Positions 30,340 through 39,612 of a DNA stretch of 64,000 nucleotides are shown in pieces. Both the position numbers and the translations under genes were made by a program. Position 1 is the first letter of the stretch; the number at the start of each line of letters is the position of its first letter. Source of the stretch: Stenotrophomonas maltophilia (GTDB lineage: Bacteria; Pseudomonadota; Gammaproteobacteria; Xanthomonadales; Xanthomonadaceae); assembly GCF_002138415.1 (NCBI RefSeq), contig NZ_CP015612.1:62001-126000 (forward strand), in the 5' to 3' direction. The notes below the pieces were generated by a model. It saw only the letters and a list, made by a program, of their open reading frames with translations, made no database searches and had not been told where the DNA came from.

Positions 30340-32825
30340 GGTGCCAGCAGCTCCATCGGATCGCGGGTGGTCACCATCACGTCGGGCACGTGCCGGCAGG
30401 CCTCGGCATCGAACAGGTCGAGCACGCGCAGCGCCAGCGCACGCGGCGAAGTTTCATCTTCTTCCTGCGCGGCCAGTACCGGGCCCACGCAGGCCGGGCA
30501 GCCGGCCTTGCAGTCGCAGCGCTGCACCAGTTCGCGCGCGCGCTGCACCAGCTCGGCCTGGCGCTGCCACAGCGGTTCGCTGAGACCGACGCCGCCGGGG
30601 AAGTTGTCGTACAGGTACACGGTGGGCACGAATTCCTGCAGCAGCTCCACCACACCGGGATCGCCCTCGCTGCCGCGCAGTTGGCCACGGCCGCTCTGGT
30701 CGGCGACCGCGAACCAGGAACCATCGCCGTTGCCCACCGACTTCTGCAGGTCACGCGCATCGGCCATCACCGCCACGGTGGCGACGATGTGCAGCGCATA
30801 GGCGGCGCCGAGGAAGCCATCCAGCGCATCCTGCTTGCTGGCGAAGGCGCGCAGCAGCAAGGCCTGCGGCAGCTGCCACCACACCGCGGTGGTATGCAGT
30901 TCCTGGTCGGGCAGATTCACCGGCCCGTAGCCGATGTTCTCGTGGGTGTAGTAGCGGATCTTCTTGTAGCCGGCCACGCGGCGCACCACGTGCACTTCGC
31001 CATGATGCGAATCACCACGCCCGGCCACGCCGCCGTCGAAACGGTCCAGCACCTTGAGCTTGGTGAAGTCGATGCTGTCGGTGTAGTAATCCACATGCGT
31101 GCGGGTGACGTAGGCCTTGCGGCCGTCCCAGTCCAGCGTCTCCACCTGGTAGGGCGTGGACTGCACCATGTGGATGGCGCCTTCGTACAGGGTGAGTGCG
31201 GCGGCGGAATAATCGACCTCGGCGATGATCTGCTGGCGGCCGTCGCTGCGGTCGACCACCACGAAATTGCCGTCGGCCACTGCACGCAGGCTGACCGCAT
31301 TGGCCGGATAGCTGTCGGCGATCCATTCCCAGCGTTCGCCTTCACGGTGGATCACTTCTGTCTCTGCCAGCGCCTCCAGGAACACTTCCGGATCGATCGG
31401 ACCGAAGCCATCGCCGACCCGGAACGGCAGCTCGAACGCCGCGCAACGAATGTGGTCGAACAGGATCAGCGGCTGGTCCGGCGCTATGCGCGCGTGCTCG
31501 GGCGAGGCTTCGGCGAAGAAGTCCGGATGGCGCACCACGTACTGGTCCAGCGGCTGCGAGCTGGCCACCATCACGCCCAGAGCGGGCTGCTGGCGGCGAC
31601 CGGCGCGGCCGAAGCGCTGCCAGGTGGCGGCCACGCTGCCGGGGTAACCGTTGAGGATGACCACGTCCAGGCTGCCGATATCCACGCCCAGCTCCAGCGC
31701 CGAGGTGCTGACGATGCCGTCGATGTTGCCCGCGCGCATCGCACGCTCGGTCTCACGGCGTTCGGTGGGCAGGTAGCCGCCACGGTAGGCGCGGATGCGC
31801 GGCGGCTTGCGCGGGTCGTGGTCGAAGATGTCCTTCAGGTACTTGGTCAGCACTTCCACCATCAGGCGTGTCTGCGCGAACACCAGGGTCTTCAGCCCGG
31901 ATTTGATCGCGATGCGCGCGATGCGGTTGCTCTGCGAACGCGCCGATGCCCGCAGGCCCAGATCCGGATTGATCACCGGCGGGTTCCACAGCAGCACCTG
32001 CTTGGGCCCGCTGGGTGCACCGGATTCGGTGATGGCGGTGACCGGTGCCTCGATCAGTGCCTCGGCATGCGCCTGCGGATTGCCGATGGTGGCCGAGCAC
32101 AGGATGAATTGCGGTTGCACGCCGTAGAATGCGCAGATGCGCTTGAGCCGGCGCAGCACATTGGTGACGTGGCTGCCGAACACGCCACGGTAGGTATGCA
32201 CTTCGTCGATGACGATGTAGCGCAGGTTCTCGAAGAACTGCGCCCACTTGGTGTGATGCGGCAGGATCGCCTGGTGCAGCATGTCCGGGTTGGACACCAC
32301 GATGTCGCCATGCAGGCGGATGGCCTGTCGCGCATCGCCGGGGGTGTCGCCGTCAAAGGTGAAGGCCTTTACGCCCAGATCGCCGGCACGGTTGAGTTCG
32401 AGCAGCTCGGCCACCTGGTCCTGCGCCAGCGCCTTGGTCGGGAACAGGTACAACGCCTTGGCCTTGTCCTGCATTGCCGCGCTGACCACCGGCAGGGTGT
32501 AGCACAGCGACTTGCCGCTGGCGGTGGGGGTGACGATGGCCACGTGCTCGCCACGCTGGCTCGCCTCCCAGGCCTCGGCCTGGTGGCTGTAGAGCTGTTC
32601 GATGCCACGCGCCTTGAGGGCGGCAGCCAGCGCCGGCGGAACCGAATCGGGAATGGGCGCATAGCGCCCTTCGCGGCCGGGAATGGCAAAGCTGCCGGTG
32701 ATGCGGTCCTGGTAGCGGCGCTGCAGGCGCGCGCTGAGCAGGGCGCCGTCGCGGGCGGGCAGGCCATCGCGGGTGGCGAGCTTCTGCTCGGCATCGGCGG
32801 TGCGCTTGGCGAGTTCGTAAGCCAT
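30336..32825 (-). CDS. DEAD/DEAH-box helicase with DUF1998 zinc domain, YprA/MrfA type
   Basis: An 829-residue superfamily 2 helicase. Motif I is TPTASGKS, motif II DEVH (in IDEVHTYRGVFG), motif III SATIGNP, and motif VI FGRAGRR. The C-terminal DUF1998 region carries the metal-binding cysteines CDCKAGCPAC. This arrangement is the hallmark of YprA/MrfA and related RecQ-like repair helicases. The start at 32825 (ATG, MAYELAKR) is preferred on similarity grounds; an in-frame GTG at 32876 would add 17 residues, and neither has a strong ribosome site. It is followed by the exonuclease gene with a four-base overlap. Confidence 0.92.
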   Translation of the reverse strand: MAYELAKRTADAEQKLATRDGLPARDGALLSARLQRRYQDRITGSFAIPGREGRYAPIPDSVPPALAAALKARGIEQLYSHQAEAWEASQRGEHVAIVTPTASGKSLCYTLPVVSAAMQDKAKALYLFPTKALAQDQVAELLELNRAGDLGVKAFTFDGDTPGDARQAIRLHGDIVVSNPDMLHQAILPHHTKWAQFFENLRYIVIDEVHTYRGVFGSHVTNVLRRLKRICAFYGVQPQFILCSATIGNPQAHAEALIEAPVTAITESGAPSGPKQVLLWNPPVINPDLGLRASARSQSNRIARIAIKSGLKTLVFAQTRLMVEVLTKYLKDIFDHDPRKPPRIRAYRGGYLPTERRETERAMRAGNIDGIVSTSALELGVDIGSLDVVILNGYPGSVAATWQRFGRAGRRQQPALGVMVASSQPLDQYVVRHPDFFAEASPEHARIAPDQPLILFDHIRCAAFELPFRVGDGFGPIDPEVFLEALAETEVIHREGERWEWIADSYPANAVSLRAVADGNFVVVDRSDGRQQIIAEVDYSAAALTLYEGAIHMVQSTPYQVETLDWDGRKAYVTRTHVDYYTDSIDFTKLKVLDRFDGGVAGRGDSHHGEVHVVRRVAGYKKIRYYTHENIGYGPVNLPDQELHTTAVWWQLPQALLLRAFASKQDALDGFLGAAYALHIVATVAVMADARDLQKSVGNGDGSWFAVADQSGRGQLRGSEGDPGVVELLQEFVPTVYLYDNFPGGVGLSEPLWQRQAELVQRARELVQRCDCKAGCPACVGPVLAAQEEDETSPRALALRVLDLFDAEACRHVPDVMVTTRDPMELLAP

Positions 32826-32918
32826 GGAAGAGGGAGCCGGGACGGATTGCGAGGGGTCACATGGCACCACACTCACGTCTCAGGATGTGAGACACCGCAC
32901 ACGGAGGGCGTGAACCGT

Positions 32919-34022
32919 TCAGTGCCACGGGTCCGGACGCTGCGCGATGTCAGCGTCAAGTGCCTCGTTGCGGCGGAGGAACTGCACCATGCAGATTACA
33001 AACCGCACCGCGTGCCAGCCCAACGCCAGCAAAGCCAACGCCTGCCAGCCAGACGCAAGCGGCCAGCCCAGCTCCAGCCGCTGCGACAACGGCATCCAGG
33101 CGGCGCCGAAGACCAGCACGCACAACAGCAGGCCCAGCCACGCCAGTTGCCAGAACCCTCCCGTGGGCGGATAGCGCCGTCGGTCGCTGGCCAGGCACCA
33201 TGCCGTGCCCACGCCGAGTACCCATCCATCGTAGGTGCGCACTTCCATCAGCATCGAGCGCCCGTGGGAGAATGCCGCAGCGTGCTCCCACTTCTCTGGA
33301 AGCTGCACACGCCGGTCACTGCCGAGCAACCACACTCGTGATGTCTGAGAAGTACGCTGGTATGCGCGCAGGCGCCCGCGGACCTGCAGCACGCGCTGCG
33401 CTGTCGCAGGGCCGTTGCGGCGAGGGAAGGCCAGCCGGGCCGCAAGACCGGCGATGGCGAGCAACGGCGTGCCGAGCAGGCCCGGGACGCCGGTGGCGGC
33501 CCATAGCGCCAGTGCGGCAATCACCAGTGGGGAAGGGCGCAGGCCGGGACCTCGTCGCATCGAAACTTCCTCGGGCGTCTCCAAGCGCTCGCCATAGACG
33601 CGGCTGGCGGCTGCATCCGGCCGTGCAGCAGCAATACTGAAGCCATTGAGACGCACCACCACCGCCACGCGTTTGTCCAGCACCACTTCGGCTTCATTGT
33701 CTTCCGAGAGGTAGGGCCACGCGCGCCTTGGGACCAGGACGGGAACTCCACCCAGCAGGCCGTCGCCGACCGGGAAGTTGTTCCAGCACGCCCCCCCGGT
33801 GAACACCCCGCGCAGCCGTTTCACTTGGTCGTCGTAGACGCAGCCGGTCAGCGCGCGCAGCGCTGCCAGTGCGCAGTGTTCGTCGGCGTCGAGCGTCCGC
33901 AGGGTGCTGCTCCGGCGCAGCGAAGCCAAGCGTGTGCGGACGCGTGTTGCCCATTCGGTAACGGCCGCGAGGACCATCATCAACAGGACTGCCAGACCGA
34001 TCAGCACGGATGCGCGCGCCAT
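32919..34022 (-). CDS. Hypothetical membrane protein
   Basis: A 367-residue protein with an N-terminal membrane helix (about 5-22), a central globular part, two helices in about 175-215 and two more near the C-terminus (about 298-345). A recognisable feature is the stretch PVLVPRRAWPYLSEDNEAEVV; I do not recognise a family. The start at 34022 (ATG) is chosen for the immediate signal-anchor. It lies upstream of the helicase gene on the same strand with about 90 bp between, so it may be separate from it. Function unknown. Confidence 0.72.
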   Translation of the reverse strand: MARASVLIGLAVLLMMVLAAVTEWATRVRTRLASLRRSSTLRTLDADEHCALAALRALTGCVYDDQVKRLRGVFTGGACWNNFPVGDGLLGGVPVLVPRRAWPYLSEDNEAEVVLDKRVAVVVRLNGFSIAAARPDAAASRVYGERLETPEEVSMRRGPGLRPSPLVIAALALWAATGVPGLLGTPLLAIAGLAARLAFPRRNGPATAQRVLQVRGRLRAYQRTSQTSRVWLLGSDRRVQLPEKWEHAAAFSHGRSMLMEVRTYDGWVLGVGTAWCLASDRRRYPPTGGFWQLAWLGLLLCVLVFGAAWMPLSQRLELGWPLASGWQALALLALGWHAVRFVICMVQFLRRNEALDADIAQRPDPWH

Positions 34023-34259
34023 CACCAGGCAACCGACCGCAGCGAGGGGGCTGTAGAGGGAGCTGTCATGGCTGTCTGCCGTACCCGGTGCCACAGGATG
34101 CAGGCCCCGCCCTGGCAGGGGAATGAAGTTAGTTGCAAACGTCGGGGGGCTGGCCGCGCTCCGGTGATGCGTGACACACCCTGAATGACCCCGTCGATGG
34201 CAACGAAATCTGAAGCCGGCATCCGTATCCTTGGGCGCTGGACGCAACCAACAGGGTGG
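34023..34259. promoter_or_regulatory. Divergent intergenic region (no gene seen)
   Basis: Between two divergent starts. It contains AT-richer patches (for example around 34125) but no clear consensus boxes or repeats that I can support; an in-frame upstream ATG for the plus gene occurs at 34185. Confidence 0.4.
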
Positions 34260-34778
34260 ATGGCTGTGGCACGACGTGGAACGCAGGGAGCACTCCTGGC
34301 CGGCATGCTGCTGGCCGGCATCGCGCAGGCGCAGCAGGCCGCGCCGGTGGCGGTGTCCGATCCTGCACCCGTTCCCCCTGCTGATGCCCCGGCAGTAGCC
34401 ACCGCGCCGATTTCCACCGCCCTGCCGCAGGACAACGTCACCACCCTTGGCGAAGTGCGTGCGCTCAAGCCCGACGACGAGCCGCTGGATCTGTACCGTT
34501 TCAAGAACCCGGTGAAGTTCGGCGACAACCGCTTCAGCCGCGACTGGAGCGAACCGCCGTCGCCGGAGCAGGTCAGCATGGGTGGTGGCTACATCATGAT
34601 GGGCGTGGTCAAGGGGGTCATGGCGGCCGCCAAGGGCGTCAACAAACTCACCGGCGGACCGGCGCAGATCCAGGCCGCCGTGGCGCGGCCACCGCCGGAG
34701 CTCAGTGCCGAACAGCAGCAGCGTGCGCTGCGGTTCTCCCAGGAGCAGGATGCTGGCGATGCACCGCCGGCGAAGTAG
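34260..34778 (+). CDS. Hypothetical secreted protein
   Basis: A 172-residue protein with a signal peptide ending AGIAQAQQ, a Pro/Ala/Val-rich segment (about 25-60), then a more conserved-looking part LYRFKNPVKFGDNRFSRDW and GGGYIMMGVVKGVMAAAKG, a glycine/hydrophobic stretch that could insert in a membrane. The C-terminus is polar (SAEQQQRALRFSQEQ). No family recognised. The start is uncertain: 34185 (longer) or 34260; the latter gives a clean signal peptide. It precedes another exported protein gene by 40 bp on the same strand. Confidence 0.72.
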   Translation: MAVARRGTQGALLAGMLLAGIAQAQQAAPVAVSDPAPVPPADAPAVATAPISTALPQDNVTTLGEVRALKPDDEPLDLYRFKNPVKFGDNRFSRDWSEPPSPEQVSMGGGYIMMGVVKGVMAAAKGVNKLTGGPAQIQAAVARPPPELSAEQQQRALRFSQEQDAGDAPPAK

Positions 34779-34818
34779 GCCGGTATATCCTGCCGGCTCC
34801 CCCACCGCTAGTGCTGCC

Positions 34819-35493
34819 ATGTTCCTGCGTTCGATCTGCCTGATGGCCGCATTGCTGCCGGCGTCCGCCTTCGCCGATGGCATCGCCGGTGATGGCGCCT
34901 GCCGCAATGGCGCGTTTCCCTCTGAACAGAGCCGGTTCGCCCTGGCGCGGGTGGTCGATGCGCCCCGTCTGTACCTGCTTGGCGACATGGACGGCTGCCC
35001 GGCCAAGGGCGAGCCGGCCTGCCGACAGCGCAGCTATGTGGTCAATGGCGATACGGTGGTGACCGGTCGCGACCTGGGCCGCTACCGCTGCGCGTTCTTC
35101 CCGAACAGGGTGGGCGGCAGCGCCGGCTGGGTCGACCGCAGCAAGCTGCAGCCGTTGCCGGTAGCCGTGCCAACGCTGCGGGACTGGACGGGCCACTGGA
35201 AAGATGGCGACAACGGCCTGCGCATCACCGTGCAGGGCGGGCAACTGCATGTGGAGGGCGACGCCTACTGGCCCTCTGCCAACCCCACGCCGGAACAACG
35301 CCCGTATGGGCCGAACATCGGCCAGGTGGAAGCGCGCGCGGCGCCGCGCGGCGCCGACGTCGAGTTCGTCGAGGACACCTGCAAGCTGCGCGTGCATTCG
35401 CTGGGGGAGGTGCTGATCGTGGCCGACAACAGCGAATGCGGTGGCATGAACGTGCGCTTCAATGGCGTGTACCAGCGCGCGGGCACGCGTTGA
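34819..35493 (+). CDS. Hypothetical periplasmic protein, cysteine-rich
   Basis: A 224-residue protein with signal peptide (MFLRSICLMAALLPASAFA). The mature protein has at least six cysteines in small spacings (GACRNG, DGCPAKGEPACRQ, RYRCAFF, EDTCKLR, NSECGG), which suggests periplasmic disulphides. Segments GRYRCAFFPNRVGGSAGWVDRS suggest an SH3-like beta domain, and the C-terminal half (DWTGHWKDGDNGLRI) resembles a small beta-barrel. I cannot name a family. Start at 34819 for the signal peptide. It probably forms a unit with the preceding secreted protein gene. Confidence 0.75.
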   Translation: MFLRSICLMAALLPASAFADGIAGDGACRNGAFPSEQSRFALARVVDAPRLYLLGDMDGCPAKGEPACRQRSYVVNGDTVVTGRDLGRYRCAFFPNRVGGSAGWVDRSKLQPLPVAVPTLRDWTGHWKDGDNGLRITVQGGQLHVEGDAYWPSANPTPEQRPYGPNIGQVEARAAPRGADVEFVEDTCKLRVHSLGEVLIVADNSECGGMNVRFNGVYQRAGTR

Positions 35494-35507
35494 CCCTGCG
35501 GAAAGGC

Positions 35508-35530
35508 GCCAACCAAGGTTGGCATCTACC
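35508..35530 (-). repeat. SMAG (GTAG REP) element, minus
   Basis: On the minus strand GGTAGATGCCAACCTTGG then TTGGC; same subtype as the trio after plsB. Confidence 0.85.
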
Positions 35531-35544
35531 AGGGCAACCGGCCA

Positions 35545-35569
35545 GTAGATCCACGCCATGCGTGGATGC
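35545..35569 (+). repeat. SMAG (GTAG REP) element, plus
   Basis: GTAGATCCACGCCATGCG followed by TGGATGC; same subtype as the element at 56036. Confidence 0.85.
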
Positions 35570-35588
35570 TTTTTGCGATCCAATCGGT

Positions 35589-35628
35589 GGGGTCAGAGCC
35601 CTTTCGTAGGCGAAAGGGATCCGACCCC
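35589..35628. repeat. GGGGTCAGA-type hairpin
   Basis: GGGGTCAGAGCCCTTTCG, short loop, CGAAAGGGATCCGACCCC. It lies just 5 bp before the stop of the minus-strand operon, on the 3' side, suitable for terminator or stabiliser function. Confidence 0.85.
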
Positions 35629-35632
35629 AGGC

Positions 35633-37441
35633 TCAGCGCCGCCGCTCCAGCCACCACAGCAGCGAGGCGCACAGCACGAAGGCAAGCCACCACGGCCAGC
35701 GCGAGCCTGGTACGGGCTGCATCACCAACGCGTTCGCCGACGTACTGGAGGCCAACGCCTGCGTGGTCGCGTCGATCATCGCCTGTCGATGCAGTGCGGG
35801 TGCGTCCTTCGGGTCGAACACATAGCGCCAGACAACGCTGTCGCCATGCTGCAGGCGCTGCCAGCCTGCCTCGCGGGGCCACCAGCCGGCGCAGCGCAGC
35901 GCCGACGTCGCGCCATCGATGATCAGCGGTACATCGTCGCCACGCTTGTTGAAGACCTGCAGCGGCGCCTGCACACCGCACAGCGCCTGTCGCTCGCCTG
36001 CCCAGCTGATCGGTTGCGGTGACCACAGCGCATCAGCGCTGCCCTGTGCGCGCGCCAGCATGGCCACCACGCCGCTCCACAGTTCGCCGTGGCGGTCATC
36101 GCGCCCGGCCAGCACCCAGCGCCAGCTGTCGGTCAGCGGCAGCTGGCCGATGCGGCCCTTGCCGACCGCGCGCCAGCCACCGACAGCCTTGCCCGTGCCA
36201 TCCTGCAGCAGGGCGGTGCTGCCCGGTGCCTGCAGCGCGAGTGCTTCCAGCGCAGGCAGGGGAGCATTGTGCGAGCTGCGGTCAGCCTCTTCGCCGTAGC
36301 CGGTCGGCAGCGTACCCGCGGCGAGCGGGCCACGTCGTGCGGCGAGGATCGCGCTTTCGCCATCGCCGGGAAGGTCGAGGGCGCGGCTGCTGCCATCGCC
36401 CTGTACTGTCAGGCCCAGATCGCGGAGGCGCTGGCGCGCGCTGGCCGAAGGTGCGCCCGCACTGCGTACCAGCACGCCCAGTCCCTCGCGCAGCGCCTGG
36501 CGCACGGCGGTCAGCTGGTCCGCACTCAATGCCGCCAGGCTGCGCTCGTCCAGCAGCAACAGGTCACTGCGCGTCAGCGATGCTGCATCGATCGACACCG
36601 CGCCATCACCGACGCTGAGTCCGGCCCCGGTATCCGCCTGCACCTGCACACGGATGCCGGCATCGGCTGCCCAGCGGCGCAGGTACTTCAGCTCTGGCCC
36701 CGGCGCGCTGGCGCGCACCAGCAAGCGCAGCGGTGCGGCCGGCAGGGTCTGCTGAGGCACCGGTGCGCTGTCCACCACATGGCCGTCGGCATCGAGCAGG
36801 CGCAGTTGGAACACGCTGCGGCCTTCGGCGCGGGCGATGCCGCTGAGCTGCACGCGCCCGTCCTCGGCAACGTCCACGCGATCCACCACGCTGTCGGCGG
36901 GGTCGAGCAGTTCCGCCTTGGCCTTGGCGACGCCGCGCGCCTGTGCATGCACGTCGAAGCGTGCACCGGGTGCGACATCGACCGGCGGTTGCAGCGCGAT
37001 CCAGCCGCGCGGCTCCGGTGCGGCCTGCCAACGTACATCCGGCGGCAGCACCGCGTCGCGGTCACGTGCGGCCAGGCCCGCACCGACCAGTGTCAGCGTG
37101 GAGGCCGGATGCTGGCGCAGCGCGGTGGCCAGGTCGGGCACGCGCTGCCCGCCGGGGACATCGGCAGCTTCCGGCAACAGCAGCAGCGGGCCTGCGCTGG
37201 CCGGCAGCGCGCCGGCCTTGCCGGCATCGATTCCGAGCACGACCAGCCCGCCTGCGGGTTGCTGGCGGGTGGGCGGCACCAGGCAGAAATACAGCAGCGC
37301 GGCGACGATGATCTGCAGTGCGATCACGATCCACCGGCGGCCAGGGCGCGCGGTGTCTCCACGCAGCTGGCGCACGCTGGCGATGACCCCGATCAGGGCG
37401 AGTGCCAGCGCAATCCACAGGTTCACAGCGGAGGCGTTCAT
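35633..37441 (-). CDS. Membrane protein of the TldD/MoxR operon
   Basis: A 602-residue protein with two N-terminal membrane segments (about 8-25 and 37-55) and one C-terminal helix (about 580-597, WPWWLAFVLCASLLWWLERR). The large part between them would lie in the periplasm and is beta-rich. I infer a glutamine amidotransferase-like or carbohydrate-binding-like fold only weakly; no catalytic motif can be supported. Its position, last in an operon after DUF4175 and BatA-like genes, resembles the BatA-type aerotolerance-like clusters. The start overlaps the stop of the DUF4175 gene by four bases. Function unknown. Confidence 0.78.
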   Translation of the reverse strand: MNASAVNLWIALALALIGVIASVRQLRGDTARPGRRWIVIALQIIVAALLYFCLVPPTRQQPAGGLVVLGIDAGKAGALPASAGPLLLLPEAADVPGGQRVPDLATALRQHPASTLTLVGAGLAARDRDAVLPPDVRWQAAPEPRGWIALQPPVDVAPGARFDVHAQARGVAKAKAELLDPADSVVDRVDVAEDGRVQLSGIARAEGRSVFQLRLLDADGHVVDSAPVPQQTLPAAPLRLLVRASAPGPELKYLRRWAADAGIRVQVQADTGAGLSVGDGAVSIDAASLTRSDLLLLDERSLAALSADQLTAVRQALREGLGVLVRSAGAPSASARQRLRDLGLTVQGDGSSRALDLPGDGESAILAARRGPLAAGTLPTGYGEEADRSSHNAPLPALEALALQAPGSTALLQDGTGKAVGGWRAVGKGRIGQLPLTDSWRWVLAGRDDRHGELWSGVVAMLARAQGSADALWSPQPISWAGERQALCGVQAPLQVFNKRGDDVPLIIDGATSALRCAGWWPREAGWQRLQHGDSVVWRYVFDPKDAPALHRQAMIDATTQALASSTSANALVMQPVPGSRWPWWLAFVLCASLLWWLERRR

Positions 37442-39612
37442 GGCTGCGCCTCCAGCGCATCAAGGTAACGCTGCCCCATTGCCTCGGCAGCACTGCGCCG
37501 CATCGCCTGCGGCAGCGGACGCTGCAGCGCCCGCCACAGCTGCGCGCGCAGGCGCTGGCGACAGCCGCCGCAACCGGGCTCGATGCGCAGCTGCTCGATG
37601 GCCGCGGCCAGATCCAGTGCGTCGGGGAGGTAGGCGGTGTTGCGCTGCTGCCAGGCCGCGAGCGCATCGAGATCGGGCGCGCCGGTGTCATCGCCGAGGC
37701 GCTGCCAGGCTTCAACGATGGCCGGATCCGGCGGCGTGCGTGCGGCCAACGGCAGTTCGCGGCTGGCCAGCCCGGCGCGATCACCGCCCAACCGGCGGCC
37801 TTCATCGATCGGCGGCAGCTCCGGTCCGACCCGGGCCAGATAGATGCGCTCGGCCTGCTGCACCTGCTTGATGAAACCCAGCGCCTTGTAGGCAAACGGC
37901 AGCGCCTGCTCCGGGCGGCCCTGGCGCAGCTCGCCTTCGGCCGACCACATCTGGTCAAGCGCCGCCTTCAGCGTGGCACGGGTCTGCGGATCGAGCAGAG
38001 TGGCCGCCTCGGCATGATCGTGGGTGTGGCCGTACTCGGAGAGCACGTCGGTGGCGCTGCCGAACACCGGCGGCGTATCGGCGTTGGCTGGCTTGCCGCC
38101 GTGATCGTGGCCATGCGCGTCGTGCGTCCCGGCATCGGCGCCATGGTCGTGATCGTGATCGTCGTCGTGATCGTGGTCGTCTGCGGCGGGCGTATCGCTG
38201 GTGGGCAGGTCGCTGGTCGGCGGTGGCTTCGGCGCACCTTCGCTTTCCTCACCCAGGAACTGGCCGTAGCGCAGGCGCAGGATGCGCTGGTCGACACCGA
38301 TCGCATCGCTGCGCTTCACGAAGTCCTCGGCGGCCAGGCTGCGTCGCTGCCGGATCAGCGCTTCGGCATCGATGATGATCTGCCGCTGGCTGCGGAAGTA
38401 CGCAGGCAGGGTCTTCTTGATGCGGCCCTCGAGCTCTGCACCGAGCGCGACTTCGGCGCTGGGCAGGCGCAGGATCACGCTGCTGCTGCGCCCGGTCTGT
38501 GGCGTGGGTGCATGATTGTCGCGTACCTCCAGCTGGGCGATCACATCGTTGCCGGGCTGCGCGCCCAGCGCAGCCAGATCAAGGGTGTGGGCGAAACGCC
38601 GCGCGGTGGCTTCGCCGCTGCCGGCAAGCCTGACGCTGCGCTTCACGAAAGTGATGTTCTCACCGCTGCCCTGAGTGGTGGTGATCGACAGCGTTGCCTG
38701 CGCCGCGACGCCGTAATCGTCGCTGGCCTCGAAGCGCAGCGCCCATTGCCGTTGGCCGGGCGTGCCCAGCACCAGGCTGGCGGCCGGCTCCAGCACGCGT
38801 ACGCTGGGCGCGCGGTCGGCCACCACATCCAGCCGGTGCAGGCGGGTTTCGGCCAGCGCCGGTTCGCTCACCACGCGGTACAGCACCGGCGTGCGCGCCA
38901 CATCCTGTGCCTGCCACTGCCCTTCGTGCTCGCTCAGCGGCAACCGGCGACCATCGTGGAACTGCAGCCATGCCTTGTCCGGTGCGCGGTCGAAGCGCAG
39001 CGACCAGGACAGCCGGCTGTCGGCGGCAACCTTGGCGTCCAAGGCATTCTGGGTAAGCGTGGCCTGGCCGGTATAGGCCGGCGCGTCGATGCGCAGGCGG
39101 GTGGACTGCAGGTGCAGTGGGCCCGCGGCAGCCGTGCCGCCAGGTGCCGCCGTACGGGCTGGCGCGGAGACGGGGCTGGAACGTGGCCAGCCGACTGCCA
39201 GTGCAACGATGGCCAGGCCTGCGATCCAGCACAACGCCAATGCCCCACGCGGCCAGCGTGGACGCAGCTCCGGCATCGCGCGTTCCAGCGTGGCCAGCAC
39301 ATGCGCACGCTGGCGCTGCTGCAGCGGATTGAGTGTAGCGGCGTCGGCGAACAGCAGGTCGGCGCTGTCCTCGCTGGCACCGCTGCCATCGAGCTGGCGC
39401 TGCAGCCATTGCCGGTGCAGCTGGCGGGCACGTGCCGTGGCGAAGGCCGCGCAGGCGAGCAGACTGACCGTGCCAACTACGCAGGCGACATCGAAGCCCG
39501 CCAGGCGCAGCGCCAGCGTCGTTGCGGCCAGCGCCCACGGCAGGCCCAGCAGCAGGGTGATGAGCGCACGGCGGCGGCGCGCGCGTTGCCAGGCGTGCTG
39601 CAGGGTCTTCAT
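37438..39612 (-). CDS. DUF4175-type membrane protein with His/Asp-rich segment
   Basis: A 724-residue protein with membrane helices near the N-terminus (about 18-60 and 145-165), then a long periplasmic part with heptad features in its C-terminal half (QMWSAEGELRQGRPEQALPFAY). A striking low-complexity stretch of alternating His and Asp (positions about 480-520 of the protein, DNA about 38075-38205) could bind metal ions. The domain organisation fits DUF4175 proteins that accompany MoxR/BatA/DUF58 genes. The start at 39612 overlaps the upstream BatA-like stop by four bases. Function unknown. Confidence 0.8.
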   Translation of the reverse strand: MKTLQHAWQRARRRRALITLLLGLPWALAATTLALRLAGFDVACVVGTVSLLACAAFATARARQLHRQWLQRQLDGSGASEDSADLLFADAATLNPLQQRQRAHVLATLERAMPELRPRWPRGALALCWIAGLAIVALAVGWPRSSPVSAPARTAAPGGTAAAGPLHLQSTRLRIDAPAYTGQATLTQNALDAKVAADSRLSWSLRFDRAPDKAWLQFHDGRRLPLSEHEGQWQAQDVARTPVLYRVVSEPALAETRLHRLDVVADRAPSVRVLEPAASLVLGTPGQRQWALRFEASDDYGVAAQATLSITTTQGSGENITFVKRSVRLAGSGEATARRFAHTLDLAALGAQPGNDVIAQLEVRDNHAPTPQTGRSSSVILRLPSAEVALGAELEGRIKKTLPAYFRSQRQIIIDAEALIRQRRSLAAEDFVKRSDAIGVDQRILRLRYGQFLGEESEGAPKPPPTSDLPTSDTPAADDHDHDDDHDHDHGADAGTHDAHGHDHGGKPANADTPPVFGSATDVLSEYGHTHDHAEAATLLDPQTRATLKAALDQMWSAEGELRQGRPEQALPFAYKALGFIKQVQQAERIYLARVGPELPPIDEGRRLGGDRAGLASRELPLAARTPPDPAIVEAWQRLGDDTGAPDLDALAAWQQRNTAYLPDALDLAAAIEQLRIEPGCGGCRQRLRAQLWRALQRPLPQAMRRSAAEAMGQRYLDALEAQP

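Noticed and set aside
30390..33341. A 983-codon open frame opposite the helicase gene
   Set aside because: Antisense shadow. The helicase motifs on the minus strand are complete.
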